From contig NZ_CP095855.1 of NCBI RefSeq assembly GCF_023100805.1, forward strand, positions 5,125,001-5,189,000: 64,000 bases of DNA, written 5' to 3'. This document shows positions 45,587 through 53,682 of the stretch, piece after piece. This DNA is from Chitinophaga filiformis. GTDB lineage: Bacteria; Bacteroidota; Bacteroidia; Chitinophagales; Chitinophagaceae. Both the position numbers and the translations under genes were made by a program. The notes beneath the pieces were generated by a model. It had not been told where the DNA came from. It worked only from the letters and a program-made list of their open reading frames with translations, and did no database searches. How positions within the stretch are numbered: the stretch's first letter is position 1; each line of letters opens with the position of its first letter.

Positions 45587-45620
45587 CAAAGATACATTCT
45601 GAAACGAACGTTCCAAAATA
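45587..45620 (-). promoter_or_regulatory. tetR promoter with embedded operator
   Basis: On the minus strand a TTTG (45614-45617), 19 bases, then TATCTTTG (45587-45594) matches the Bacteroidota consensus. The shared TetR-type motif (45597-45620, with palindromic GAACGTTC) fills the spacer. Only 8 bases separate the -7 element from the ATG, so the mRNA is nearly or fully leaderless. Confidence 0.75.
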
Positions 45621-45658
45621 AATTTTCTTTATACCCCCTTATGGCCAGTCCGATATCT

Positions 45659-46771
45659 TTATAATCTTATCGAGAAGCCCAGGTTGATGGTGTAATCAGC
45701 GAAGGCGGCATCGCCATTCACCTTGTTGGTGGGGGTACTCCTTTCCTTATCAGTCACGCTTTGCAGCCTGTCGCGGCGCAGGGCAACAGGTACTCCCAGG
45801 TAGAGGCTGCTCCTTTTCATGGCGTAGGACACAGTGGGTTCCAGGGACAGGACATAGCCCGGCCGGCGGAAATCGCCGCTCCCTCCTACCAGGTCATGCA
45901 CCGGAATACCTTCTATCCTGGCGCCCAGTGAAGCGGTGATACTACGGAGCATATAATTTACCCCTGCCCTGGCCATATATTGGTCAGGTACGCTGCAGAT
46001 AGCCTCGTTGGCGAGGGCCGGCGTCAGGGTTTCCCTGTAGGTTCGGGTGCCGTTCTGTTCTCTCGGGTTGACCAGGTAATAGAAATTGCCATATATACCA
46101 AAGTGACGGGAGAAGTACTGGTAAGCGTTTAATTCAACGGTTAGCCCGGTACCGCCATCTCCCAGCTGGATGGACTGGTCGACGGTACGGAGCTCCTTGG
46201 TTCCGTTCGGGCCTACATTGTACCAATAGTCTTTGTAGTTGTAGTCGCCCGTAGCAAACTTGATACCCAGGCCCGCCTGGATATTCCCCATTTTATGTTT
46301 TTCTGGGTCCAGCAGCCAGCGGTAAACGGCCACCCTGATATCGCCCAGACCATAGGAATGCATGCTGTGGCGCTGATTATAGTTATTGACGCCATTCACC
46401 AGGCCATGTTCATAGAGGGAAGACCTGGAGTTGATCAGCAGCGGTACGTCTACCATTATGCTCCAGTGTTTATCTAATAAACGGGTCAGGCTGAAGTCGA
46501 TGGCTGTCTGGTGGTTGATCACTTCTGTACCATTGAGCACTCTCTCCTTTTGCTCTTCCGCGCCTTTAAAATGTTTGTAAGACTTGAAATACCTTGCACC
46601 GGTGTTAAAGATCCATTTGTCGTTCCGGCTTTCCTGCTGCGTTTCCGGGTGGGTAAGCATACATGAGGGCGCCCCGGTACTGCGGATAGCGACACAGCCC
46701 TGTGCTTTTGACTGGTAGGAAATACCTGCGAATACCGCTGACAGGCAAACGGCTGATAAAATTCTGTTCAT
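45659..46771 (-). CDS. outer-membrane beta-barrel protein, uncharacterised
   Basis: 370 residues with a signal peptide ending SYQSKAQ. The body is alternating amphipathic strands typical of a barrel (WIFNTGARYFKSYKHFKG, HWSIMVDVPLLINSRSS, YGLGDIRVAVYRWLL, GNIQAGLGIKFATGDY, YLGVPVALRRDRLQS) and ends in the aromatic strand YTINLGFSIRL. It resembles the broad meta-pathway/transporter-type barrel group in layout. Near the N-terminus CVAIRSTGAPSCML carries two cysteines. Substrate unknown. Confidence 0.75.
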   Translation of the reverse strand: MNRILSAVCLSAVFAGISYQSKAQGCVAIRSTGAPSCMLTHPETQQESRNDKWIFNTGARYFKSYKHFKGAEEQKERVLNGTEVINHQTAIDFSLTRLLDKHWSIMVDVPLLINSRSSLYEHGLVNGVNNYNQRHSMHSYGLGDIRVAVYRWLLDPEKHKMGNIQAGLGIKFATGDYNYKDYWYNVGPNGTKELRTVDQSIQLGDGGTGLTVELNAYQYFSRHFGIYGNFYYLVNPREQNGTRTYRETLTPALANEAICSVPDQYMARAGVNYMLRSITASLGARIEGIPVHDLVGGSGDFRRPGYVLSLEPTVSYAMKRSSLYLGVPVALRRDRLQSVTDKERSTPTNKVNGDAAFADYTINLGFSIRL

Positions 46772-47105
46772 ACTGTTACTGTTCTATTTGTGATAATGGG
46801 AAGCGTAATTCATTGTTCAATAGCTGCGTGCCATTCCAATAGCTGTATGCCATTCGAATTCAATTGTTCACCACATGACTAAATATAAGGTACAGCGCTC
46901 TTTAATGCTGACTGTTAATGACCATGACGTATGATATTGGCTGATAATGCGATCTATACACTCGAAATATAGAGAATATTTCAGAAAAAAAAGAAATAAT
47001 CTCCCATTGCGGGGAATGCGGGTTGTATCAAATTTTTATCGTCCTTCCGGTAAATACCGGACGCTAAGATCATTGCTGTTCCGGAGATTAATTCAATAGC
47101 CTTTT
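46772..47105. other. intergenic region with small repeats
   Basis: 334 bases. Two tandem 19-bp copies (CAATAGCTG..TGCCATTC) at 46818-46836 and 46837-46855. A short palindrome CCGGTAAATACCGG near 47055 may be part of the terminator of the GH95-GH110 gene. No coding frame is supported. Confidence 0.5.
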
Positions 47106-50100
47106 CTATTGTACAGCGGTCAGCTTGTTGTCGCCAATATCAATAAAGCTGCAATCTTCCAATCTTATGAGATCTTCTATTCTTTTGAGAGCAGCGGAGG
47201 TTTCGATAATATTCCCCGTGAGCTTCAGGTTGGATGTGCATTTTGCGGCCAGCAGGGCATCTTTCTGCAGGATAAAATAGTTTTCAGATACGCTTATGTT
47301 GTTATGAACGGCTGTCTTACAGACAATTTTATTTTCAGGATGGATATTGATCACGGGTTCACCACAGCTGATAAAACGGTTGTTGCGGATGGTCAAATCT
47401 TTCACCAATCCGGACTCATACCAGCCGGAAGCATCATCATTTACAAAGATGCCACTCATCTGTGTGCGGTCGATGGTGTTATGCTCTATCACTGTCTTTC
47501 TACGGGTGGTGGCCAGTATACCTCTTGTCGGAATCCTGTTGATAGTGCTATGATGCACCCAGAGCTCCGGCGTAGCCGTCGTATTTTCAACAGCATCTCC
47601 CGGCTTTACAGCATTGGAGATCTTCCGCTTCAGTGTGAGCAGGATCTCTTTGTCGTTCAGCCTGCGGGCGTTAAGCACCTTATTATCTTCAATAGCCAAT
47701 AAACTCCCTGTATTGATGAAAGCGATACTGTCACCCGCAGTGAAAGCGTTGAAGCCGAAGGTTTGCGGATGCATAAAGCGTACCTGTACCCTATTGGGAG
47801 CAAGTACCTTCGTGATCTTCAGGTGAGTGCCATGTACATTGATAGCGTCATCGTTGGCGGCAGAGAGATAAGCGTTACTTATTTCTATTTTACCACTGCA
47901 TCCGGAGAAATGCAGGATATCGGCCCAGGCGGCACAGGTACGGCCACTGTTCTCCGCAGGTCTGACAATGATGCTGTCCATTTTTATCTGATGGCAATAC
48001 TGGCTGACCACACCCATGCCATGCATAAAGTTGATACGGATATTTTTTAGCCGGACGTTCTCACTGTACTGCAGCAGGAGGCCAGCACAATCGCGGGTGA
48101 CGTCCCTGTTCTGGTAGATAGCGCCGGTGTCAAAGCCGGGATTCTTCCTGAAGGAAATACGCACTGTACTATCAGGCAGTAAGGAAAAGCGGAGGCCTTT
48201 CATTTCTATGTTTGCACGCGACAGCTGGTTGGTTTGCGGATGCAATACCTGCCAGTAGTTGCCCGGCCGGTAAGTCCAAGCCTCACCTATCCAGGTAAGC
48301 AAGCTGTCTTTAATACTGAATTTTGAATCGGGATGCACTTTTACATTCACGTAGTCAGCGCCAGCCTCTGTTACTATCCATTCAGAAACGGTGGGCCGCT
48401 GATAATCATAGCTACATCCTTCCAGGGTGATGTTCCGGGAATTATTGACGAAGGTCTCTATCATTTTACCGTGCATGACAAATGCAGCATCTCTTGCGGC
48501 TACCTGTACGAAGCTGCAGCTATCCAGCATCAGGGCGATGGCTTTCGGTTCAAGCGGTTTGTCGTTGGTATTGGAGATATGCAATGCCTGTTTGAATGCC
48601 CCACCGGGATAGATGTCATACTTTCCCGGAGCGAATGTCACCTTTACCGGTTGTGCAGCTGTTCCCCTGGCCATCAGCAACAGGGATTCGTGAAATGTCC
48701 CGGGCATCACTTCTACAACATCGCCGGGAGCCAGCTGTAATTGGTTCACCGGCAGGAATGTCTTCCATGCCTGTGCGGATTGTGCCCCGCTGTTGTTATC
48801 ATTGCCGTTTACCGGATCTATATAATAGGTCGTATTGCCCGGAGATGCCTGCCTGTTTTTAAAGGAAGGATATAGTGAAGCCTTACTGCCCGCAGCCGGC
48901 CGGCTGCTTTGAACAGCGGCAGCCTGCCTGCCGGCGCCTTCAGCTTCAAAAGAGTATAATGTGCCGGCCTTTGTTTCAAAGCTATACTGGTAACCATTGG
49001 ACGTATTCCTGGCAGGGTATTTACCAGCAGATGTTAATGCATTGGGAGCGATCAAGGTACAGGTACCGCCGCTCTTTGACCTGATCAGCAGTCTTGTTAT
49101 CTTCCCATCTTTCCACTGCATCTCCACGATCTCAAAGTTTCCCCTGGCGCGAAGCCCCTTTACACTTCCCGTGCTCCATGCCTGCGGAAGTGCCGGTAAC
49201 AACTGGATAGCGCCGGTCTGGCTTTGCAGCAGCATCTCTGCAACAGCAGCTACATAACCGAAATTGCCATCTATCTGGAAGGGCGGGTGTGCACAGAAAA
49301 GATTGTTGTACAGTCCTCCACCCTGGTCATAGTTCACTCCTCCATTTCCTACTGGTCTGAAGAAGTTCCTGAGTATTTTATATGCATGATCGCCATCCTG
49401 CAGACGCGCCCAGAAGTTGATCTTCCAGGCCATTGACCATCCGGTGGATTCGTCGCCTCTTGCATTCAGGCTTACCTTTGCCGCCTGCGCCAGTTCGGGT
49501 GTTTGCGTCACGCTTATCTGCCTGCCGGGATGCAACGCAAAGAGATGGGACACATGCCTGTGTTTATCATTGGGGTCATCCCTGTCTGTTTCCCATTCCT
49601 GCAGCTGTCCCCATTTACCGATCTTAGGCTTCAGGAGATGTTCGCGCATATCGGCCACATGATTGCGATAGGCCGTATCTGTGTGCAGGATATCCGCCGC
49701 TTCGATGTAGTTGGTAAAAAGATCGTATACTATTTCCTGGTCGTGGGTCACACCATCTTCCGTAGGCCCGTGTTCGGGCGACCAGCCCATGGGCGCTACC
49801 AGTGTTCCGTCGGGACGGCGCTTTAGATGGTCGTCCCAGAAATTCACAATTTCTTTGATGACAGGATATGCGAAGTTCCTGAGATATTCCTTGTCGCGGG
49901 TAAAGGCATAGTGTTCCCATAGCCCCTGCGCATACCAGGCGCTGCCCGGTGTATTCCATTTAAAACTGGAGCCGCCGAAGATGTTGTTTTCTGTTTTGAC
50001 GGTCCATCCTCTTACCCCGGGATATTCTTTTACCGTGCTCTCCTTTTTCACCTCGCGCATACTATTGATGTAATCGAGGTAAGGGATATGGCATTCAGAC

Positions 50101-51209
50101 AGGTTAGCCGGTTCTGCCAGCCAGTAATTCATCTGGATATTAATGTTGGAGTGATAATCGCATCTCCATGGAGGCGTATTGCTTTCATTCCAGAGGCCCT
50201 GCAGATTGGCGGGCAGTCCTCCTTTGCGGGAAGAGCTGATCAGGAGATATCTGCCGTATTGGAATAAGAGGGATTGCAGTTCATGATCTGCTTCATCCCA
50301 GTTCTTTAACAAGCGCTGCGAAGTAGGCAGTTTACTGAGTGCAGCTGCTGTTGTACCAAGATCCAGTTGCACCCGGTTAAAGAGTTGCTGATAGTCGGCG
50401 ATATGTTCACTCAATAATACGCTATAGGGAATAGTGGCCGCTGCCAGTGCCTTTTTCACTTCGAGGGCGGGATTTCCACCTCTCCAGTGATTTTCGCGTT
50501 TATTACTGTAGTCTGTTGCAGCAGAGAGGAAGATGGTAAAGCTATTTGCATTTTTTATGCGGAGTACGGTGGCCCCGTTAGCGTCCCGCTCAATAGTAAC
50601 TGTTCCTCCCTTGGTAACTATGCGGGCAGCAGCCTCATAAGACAATCCATTTTCCAGCTTTCCGCCTATGTTCAATGTATTTCCGGTGGCTGTTGTCTGT
50701 GCCTGGTGCGCATCAAGAAGGCGGATGGTAGCCGCATACGCGCCCTTCCTGTTACCTGTGCAGGTATAATTCAATACCATGACCTTACGGGGAAAAGAAC
50801 AGAAATACTCACGTTTAAAAGCGAGCCCGTTCATGGTATACGAGATCCGCTGTACAGATCTGCTGATGTCCAGTTCCCTGCGGTAATCGGCAGGCACAGC
50901 CGCGGCAGTATCCAGGCCGTCAAACCTGACAAACAGGTCACCAAAAGCCTGGTAAGCGCCTGTTTCCTCTTCATCTCCCGTCCACAGGCTCTGCTCATTG
51001 AACTGGATATGCTCTTCTGCTACTCCGCCGAATACCATGCCTCCTATCCTTCCGTTCCCCATCGGATAGGCGTCTGTCATCCAGGTGCGGGCAGGCATAG
51101 CCTCCCAGAGGCGTAATCCTTCTTTGGCAGATGGAGCAGGTGTTTGCGCCGTTGAGGCCATTGTTGTTCCAAACCACATTACAAAATAAAGCCAAAGCGA
51201 TCGTGTCAT
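47106..51209 (-). CDS. GH95 alpha-L-fucosidase / GH110 alpha-1,3-galactosidase fusion
   Basis: 1367 residues, secreted (signal peptide to about 22). Residues about 28-770 are GH95: PMGNGRIGGMVFG, the two Asn of NINIQMNYW (N355, N357), acid E479 in SPEHGP and D647 in QIDGNFG, all at expected places. A linker (about 755-800) leads to a right-handed beta-helix (about 800-1367) of GH110 type: TTYYIDPVNGNDN start and the paired Asp D1120/D1121 in NDDAINVHG. GH95 removes alpha-1,2-fucose (or related L-galactose); GH110 removes alpha-1,3-galactose. Together these are the two non-reducing sugars of the blood group B determinant. Single gene, no SusCD adjacent. Specificities are from family knowledge, not shown. 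Confidence 0.9.
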   Translation of the reverse strand: MTRSLWLYFVMWFGTTMASTAQTPAPSAKEGLRLWEAMPARTWMTDAYPMGNGRIGGMVFGGVAEEHIQFNEQSLWTGDEEETGAYQAFGDLFVRFDGLDTAAAVPADYRRELDISRSVQRISYTMNGLAFKREYFCSFPRKVMVLNYTCTGNRKGAYAATIRLLDAHQAQTTATGNTLNIGGKLENGLSYEAAARIVTKGGTVTIERDANGATVLRIKNANSFTIFLSAATDYSNKRENHWRGGNPALEVKKALAAATIPYSVLLSEHIADYQQLFNRVQLDLGTTAAALSKLPTSQRLLKNWDEADHELQSLLFQYGRYLLISSSRKGGLPANLQGLWNESNTPPWRCDYHSNINIQMNYWLAEPANLSECHIPYLDYINSMREVKKESTVKEYPGVRGWTVKTENNIFGGSSFKWNTPGSAWYAQGLWEHYAFTRDKEYLRNFAYPVIKEIVNFWDDHLKRRPDGTLVAPMGWSPEHGPTEDGVTHDQEIVYDLFTNYIEAADILHTDTAYRNHVADMREHLLKPKIGKWGQLQEWETDRDDPNDKHRHVSHLFALHPGRQISVTQTPELAQAAKVSLNARGDESTGWSMAWKINFWARLQDGDHAYKILRNFFRPVGNGGVNYDQGGGLYNNLFCAHPPFQIDGNFGYVAAVAEMLLQSQTGAIQLLPALPQAWSTGSVKGLRARGNFEIVEMQWKDGKITRLLIRSKSGGTCTLIAPNALTSAGKYPARNTSNGYQYSFETKAGTLYSFEAEGAGRQAAAVQSSRPAAGSKASLYPSFKNRQASPGNTTYYIDPVNGNDNNSGAQSAQAWKTFLPVNQLQLAPGDVVEVMPGTFHESLLLMARGTAAQPVKVTFAPGKYDIYPGGAFKQALHISNTNDKPLEPKAIALMLDSCSFVQVAARDAAFVMHGKMIETFVNNSRNITLEGCSYDYQRPTVSEWIVTEAGADYVNVKVHPDSKFSIKDSLLTWIGEAWTYRPGNYWQVLHPQTNQLSRANIEMKGLRFSLLPDSTVRISFRKNPGFDTGAIYQNRDVTRDCAGLLLQYSENVRLKNIRINFMHGMGVVSQYCHQIKMDSIIVRPAENSGRTCAAWADILHFSGCSGKIEISNAYLSAANDDAINVHGTHLKITKVLAPNRVQVRFMHPQTFGFNAFTAGDSIAFINTGSLLAIEDNKVLNARRLNDKEILLTLKRKISNAVKPGDAVENTTATPELWVHHSTINRIPTRGILATTRRKTVIEHNTIDRTQMSGIFVNDDASGWYESGLVKDLTIRNNRFISCGEPVINIHPENKIVCKTAVHNNISVSENYFILQKDALLAAKCTSNLKLTGNIIETSAALKRIEDLIRLEDCSFIDIGDNKLTAVQ

Positions 51210-51317
51210 TGAATGATGTTTTGCATGAAAGATGTTACCTGTTTACCCGCTAAAGCAGCAAGCGGCGTCCCAAAATAATAAATGTTACGTCAAAGTGAAA
51301 AATACCAACTACTTGGT

Positions 51318-51349
51318 ATTGCCGACCGCAGGCTAAAAGGATATATTTG
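51318..51349 (+). promoter_or_regulatory. promoter of the membrane protein/amidase pair
   Basis: ATTG (51318-51321), 20 bases, then a perfect TATATTTG -7 element (51342-51349), with the start codon 22 bases downstream. Confidence 0.65.
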
Positions 51350-51371
51350 AATCGTTTAAATACCCCATAAT

Positions 51372-52571
51372 ATGTTTAACTCAGTTATCCTCGAAGTAGC
51401 AATCGGCATCATTTTCCTGTATGTTCTGGTTAGTATGATCTGTACCGCCCTCCGGGAAGGCATAGAAACATTTACCAAGACCCGCGCGGCTTATCTCGAG
51501 AGAGGCATACGTGAGTTGCTCCATGACCGGGAAGCACAAAATATTGCCCGAAGCTTTTTCGGGCACCCGATGATCAATAGTCTGTATACATCAGATTATA
51601 CACCGGGTGAGAATACCCAGACCCCGGGGCTGTTTGACCGCGGAAAGAATTTACCTTCCTATATCCCCTCCAAAAATTTCGCACTTGCCTTAATGGACAT
51701 TGCCGCCAGAGGCGCCCAAAATAATGCTGTTTCCAGTGATCCAAACGCGACAGAGATGTCGGTAGCCTCTATCCGGGCTAATATCCTGAATATCCAGAAC
51801 ATTCCCGTACAACGGGCGATGTTGACCGCCCTGGATAGTGCCCAGGGAGACCTGGGTCGTTTGCAACAGAACCTGGAAAAGTGGTTTGACAGCAGTATGG
51901 ACAGAGTATCCGGCTGGTATAAACGTTCCACTCAATGGATCCTTTTCATTATCGGACTGGTTTTAGCTGTTGGTTTGAACATCAATACAATAAAGATTGC
52001 AGACTACCTGTTCCGCAATGACGATGCGAGAAAATTAATTGTAACGGAGGCTGAGAATGCATCCAAAGATCCGGCGTTCGCCCAGCGATCTTATACTGAG
52101 GCAAAAGATGAACTGGCAGCCCTCAAATTGCCTATTGGATGGGGAAACGGGGTTAATCCGGAGGGAGATGATTACAAAAGCGGCGAGACATGGAACGGCT
52201 ATCTCATATATGTTTTTGGCTGGTTGCTGACAGCATTGGCAGCCACCCTGGGCGCTCCGTTCTGGTTTGACCTGCTGAACAAGATCATGGTGATCAGGGG
52301 GACTGTTAAACCCGCAGAAAAGAGCCAGGAAGAAGGCTCGGAAGACAGGAAAAGCGATAAGCCCAATACTGTCACTATTCAAATGGCAGGAGGCAACGGC
52401 GTGGGCAACGGTAACCTGGCCAAACCAGTGGCAGGCAACGGCGCACAGCCCGCTCCACCGGAAGGCGCCGTGACGGACGCACAAAGTGATATTGACAACT
52501 GTGTACTGGAGACTGCCGACATTACTTCAGATGAAGATCTACCACAAGCAGAAGGAGGAATTTCAAAATGA
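51372..52571 (+). CDS. membrane protein, uncharacterised, paired with an amidase
   Basis: 399 residues. An N-terminal membrane helix (VAIGIIFLYVLVSMICTAL), a cytosolic helical section (about 30-185, REGIETFTKTRAAYLERGI), two further helices (about 190-210 and 280-305), and a C-terminal acidic, Gly/Pro-rich low-complexity tail (about 325-399). No named family recognised. It has its own promoter, and its stop overlaps the amidase start (ATGA), so the two act together. Confidence 0.7.
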   Translation: MFNSVILEVAIGIIFLYVLVSMICTALREGIETFTKTRAAYLERGIRELLHDREAQNIARSFFGHPMINSLYTSDYTPGENTQTPGLFDRGKNLPSYIPSKNFALALMDIAARGAQNNAVSSDPNATEMSVASIRANILNIQNIPVQRAMLTALDSAQGDLGRLQQNLEKWFDSSMDRVSGWYKRSTQWILFIIGLVLAVGLNINTIKIADYLFRNDDARKLIVTEAENASKDPAFAQRSYTEAKDELAALKLPIGWGNGVNPEGDDYKSGETWNGYLIYVFGWLLTALAATLGAPFWFDLLNKIMVIRGTVKPAEKSQEEGSEDRKSDKPNTVTIQMAGGNGVGNGNLAKPVAGNGAQPAPPEGAVTDAQSDIDNCVLETADITSDEDLPQAEGGISK

Positions 52572-53389
52572 TACGCGAACTAACATGGTTACCGGCAGTC
52601 CTTAAAAATGCCGGGCTTAAGGTGGCCACCGTCGACGGATGGGAAGAAAGAGGCACCAGCAGTGCCATGGGCACCGTGCTTGGCGTGCTTTGCCATCATA
52701 CCGCAGGCCCGCGGGCAGGCAATATGCCCAGCCTGAATACATTGGTCAAAGGCACCAGCAGGGTACCCGGACCGTTAGCGCAGCTGGGCCTGGGCAGGGA
52801 TGGTACTTTCTATGTGGTGGCTGCGGGCAAATGCAATCATGCAGGACAAGGGATATGGAAAGGTATCACCAACGGCAACACGCATTTCATTGGCATCGAG
52901 GCCGAGAATACGGGGAAAGCTGATGATTTCCCCTGGCCGGAAGTACAGGTCGATGCTTATTGCCGTGGCGTAGCGGCCATACTGAAACATATAGGTAAAG
53001 ATGCCAGTTTCTGTGCCGGCCATAAGGAGTATGCACTTCCCAAAGGACGCAAACCTGATCCAGATTTCAACATGGATGATTTCCGTAAAAGGGTGGCGGA
53101 TATTCTCAACGGCATCGCGCCCGATCCGGTATTGATCCCTGATGAAGAACAACCTCATGACGGCACGCCGGGAAGAAAGACCATCCGGCGTGGGGACAAG
53201 GGAGAACTGGTAAAGATCATCCAGGGAAAACTTAACCTCCAACAGGATGGCATTTTTGGCGCTAAGACAGAGGCGGCTGTCCGGCAGTTTCAACGTGAGC
53301 ATAACCTTGTTCCTGATGGCATTGTAGGGCCAAAATCGTGGAAATTATTTGATGCCGTTCAGACACCGGCACAGCCTCAGCCTGCGTGA
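52568..53389 (+). CDS. N-acetylmuramoyl-L-alanine amidase with peptidoglycan-binding domain
   Basis: 273 residues. Amidase_2 domain (about 15-185): zinc ligands in LCHHTAGPR and CAGHKEYALPKGRKPDP, catalytic Glu in GIEAENTG. A PG_binding_1 domain follows (about 200-265: IRRGDKGELVKIIQGKLN, DGIFGAKTEAAVRQFQREH, DGIVGPKSW). It cleaves the MurNAc to L-Ala bond. No signal peptide or membrane helix is visible, so it resembles endolysins or exported effectors more than housekeeping amidases. Translationally coupled to the preceding membrane-protein gene. Confidence 0.93.
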   Translation: MIRELTWLPAVLKNAGLKVATVDGWEERGTSSAMGTVLGVLCHHTAGPRAGNMPSLNTLVKGTSRVPGPLAQLGLGRDGTFYVVAAGKCNHAGQGIWKGITNGNTHFIGIEAENTGKADDFPWPEVQVDAYCRGVAAILKHIGKDASFCAGHKEYALPKGRKPDPDFNMDDFRKRVADILNGIAPDPVLIPDEEQPHDGTPGRKTIRRGDKGELVKIIQGKLNLQQDGIFGAKTEAAVRQFQREHNLVPDGIVGPKSWKLFDAVQTPAQPQPA

Positions 53390-53486
53390 TACCGGCAATT
53401 GTACACTGTTTTTACCTGCAATATACTTCTGATTTAACTAAGAGAAATGGTGCAATGCGGACATCCAGGCCCGTACATGTGCTACG

Positions 53487-53570
53487 CGTAAAAGCGTCTG
53501 CATCCTGTTCGGCGGCACAGCAGCTGTTACACCTGCTGCGCGCCCCGAACGGGATGCAGACACCCTTTAT
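53487..53570. terminator. large bidirectional hairpin
   Basis: About 28-bp arms with few mismatches (53496-53523 / 53533-53561, left arm begins GTCTGCATCC, right ends GGATGCAGAC), a 9-base loop, preceded by TAAAA and followed by CCCTTTAT. It lies between the convergent amidase and kup genes. The rest of 53390-53682 shows no gene. Confidence 0.7.
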
Positions 53571-53682
53571 CTGAGCACCTGCTGAAAACAGCTTAGTAAG
53601 CACTTTTCAGTCAGCTCACTTATTGCACCTGGCATCCCTTTTTCTGAATACCGGGACTGCACAACTCAGATCTGTCAGCGTA

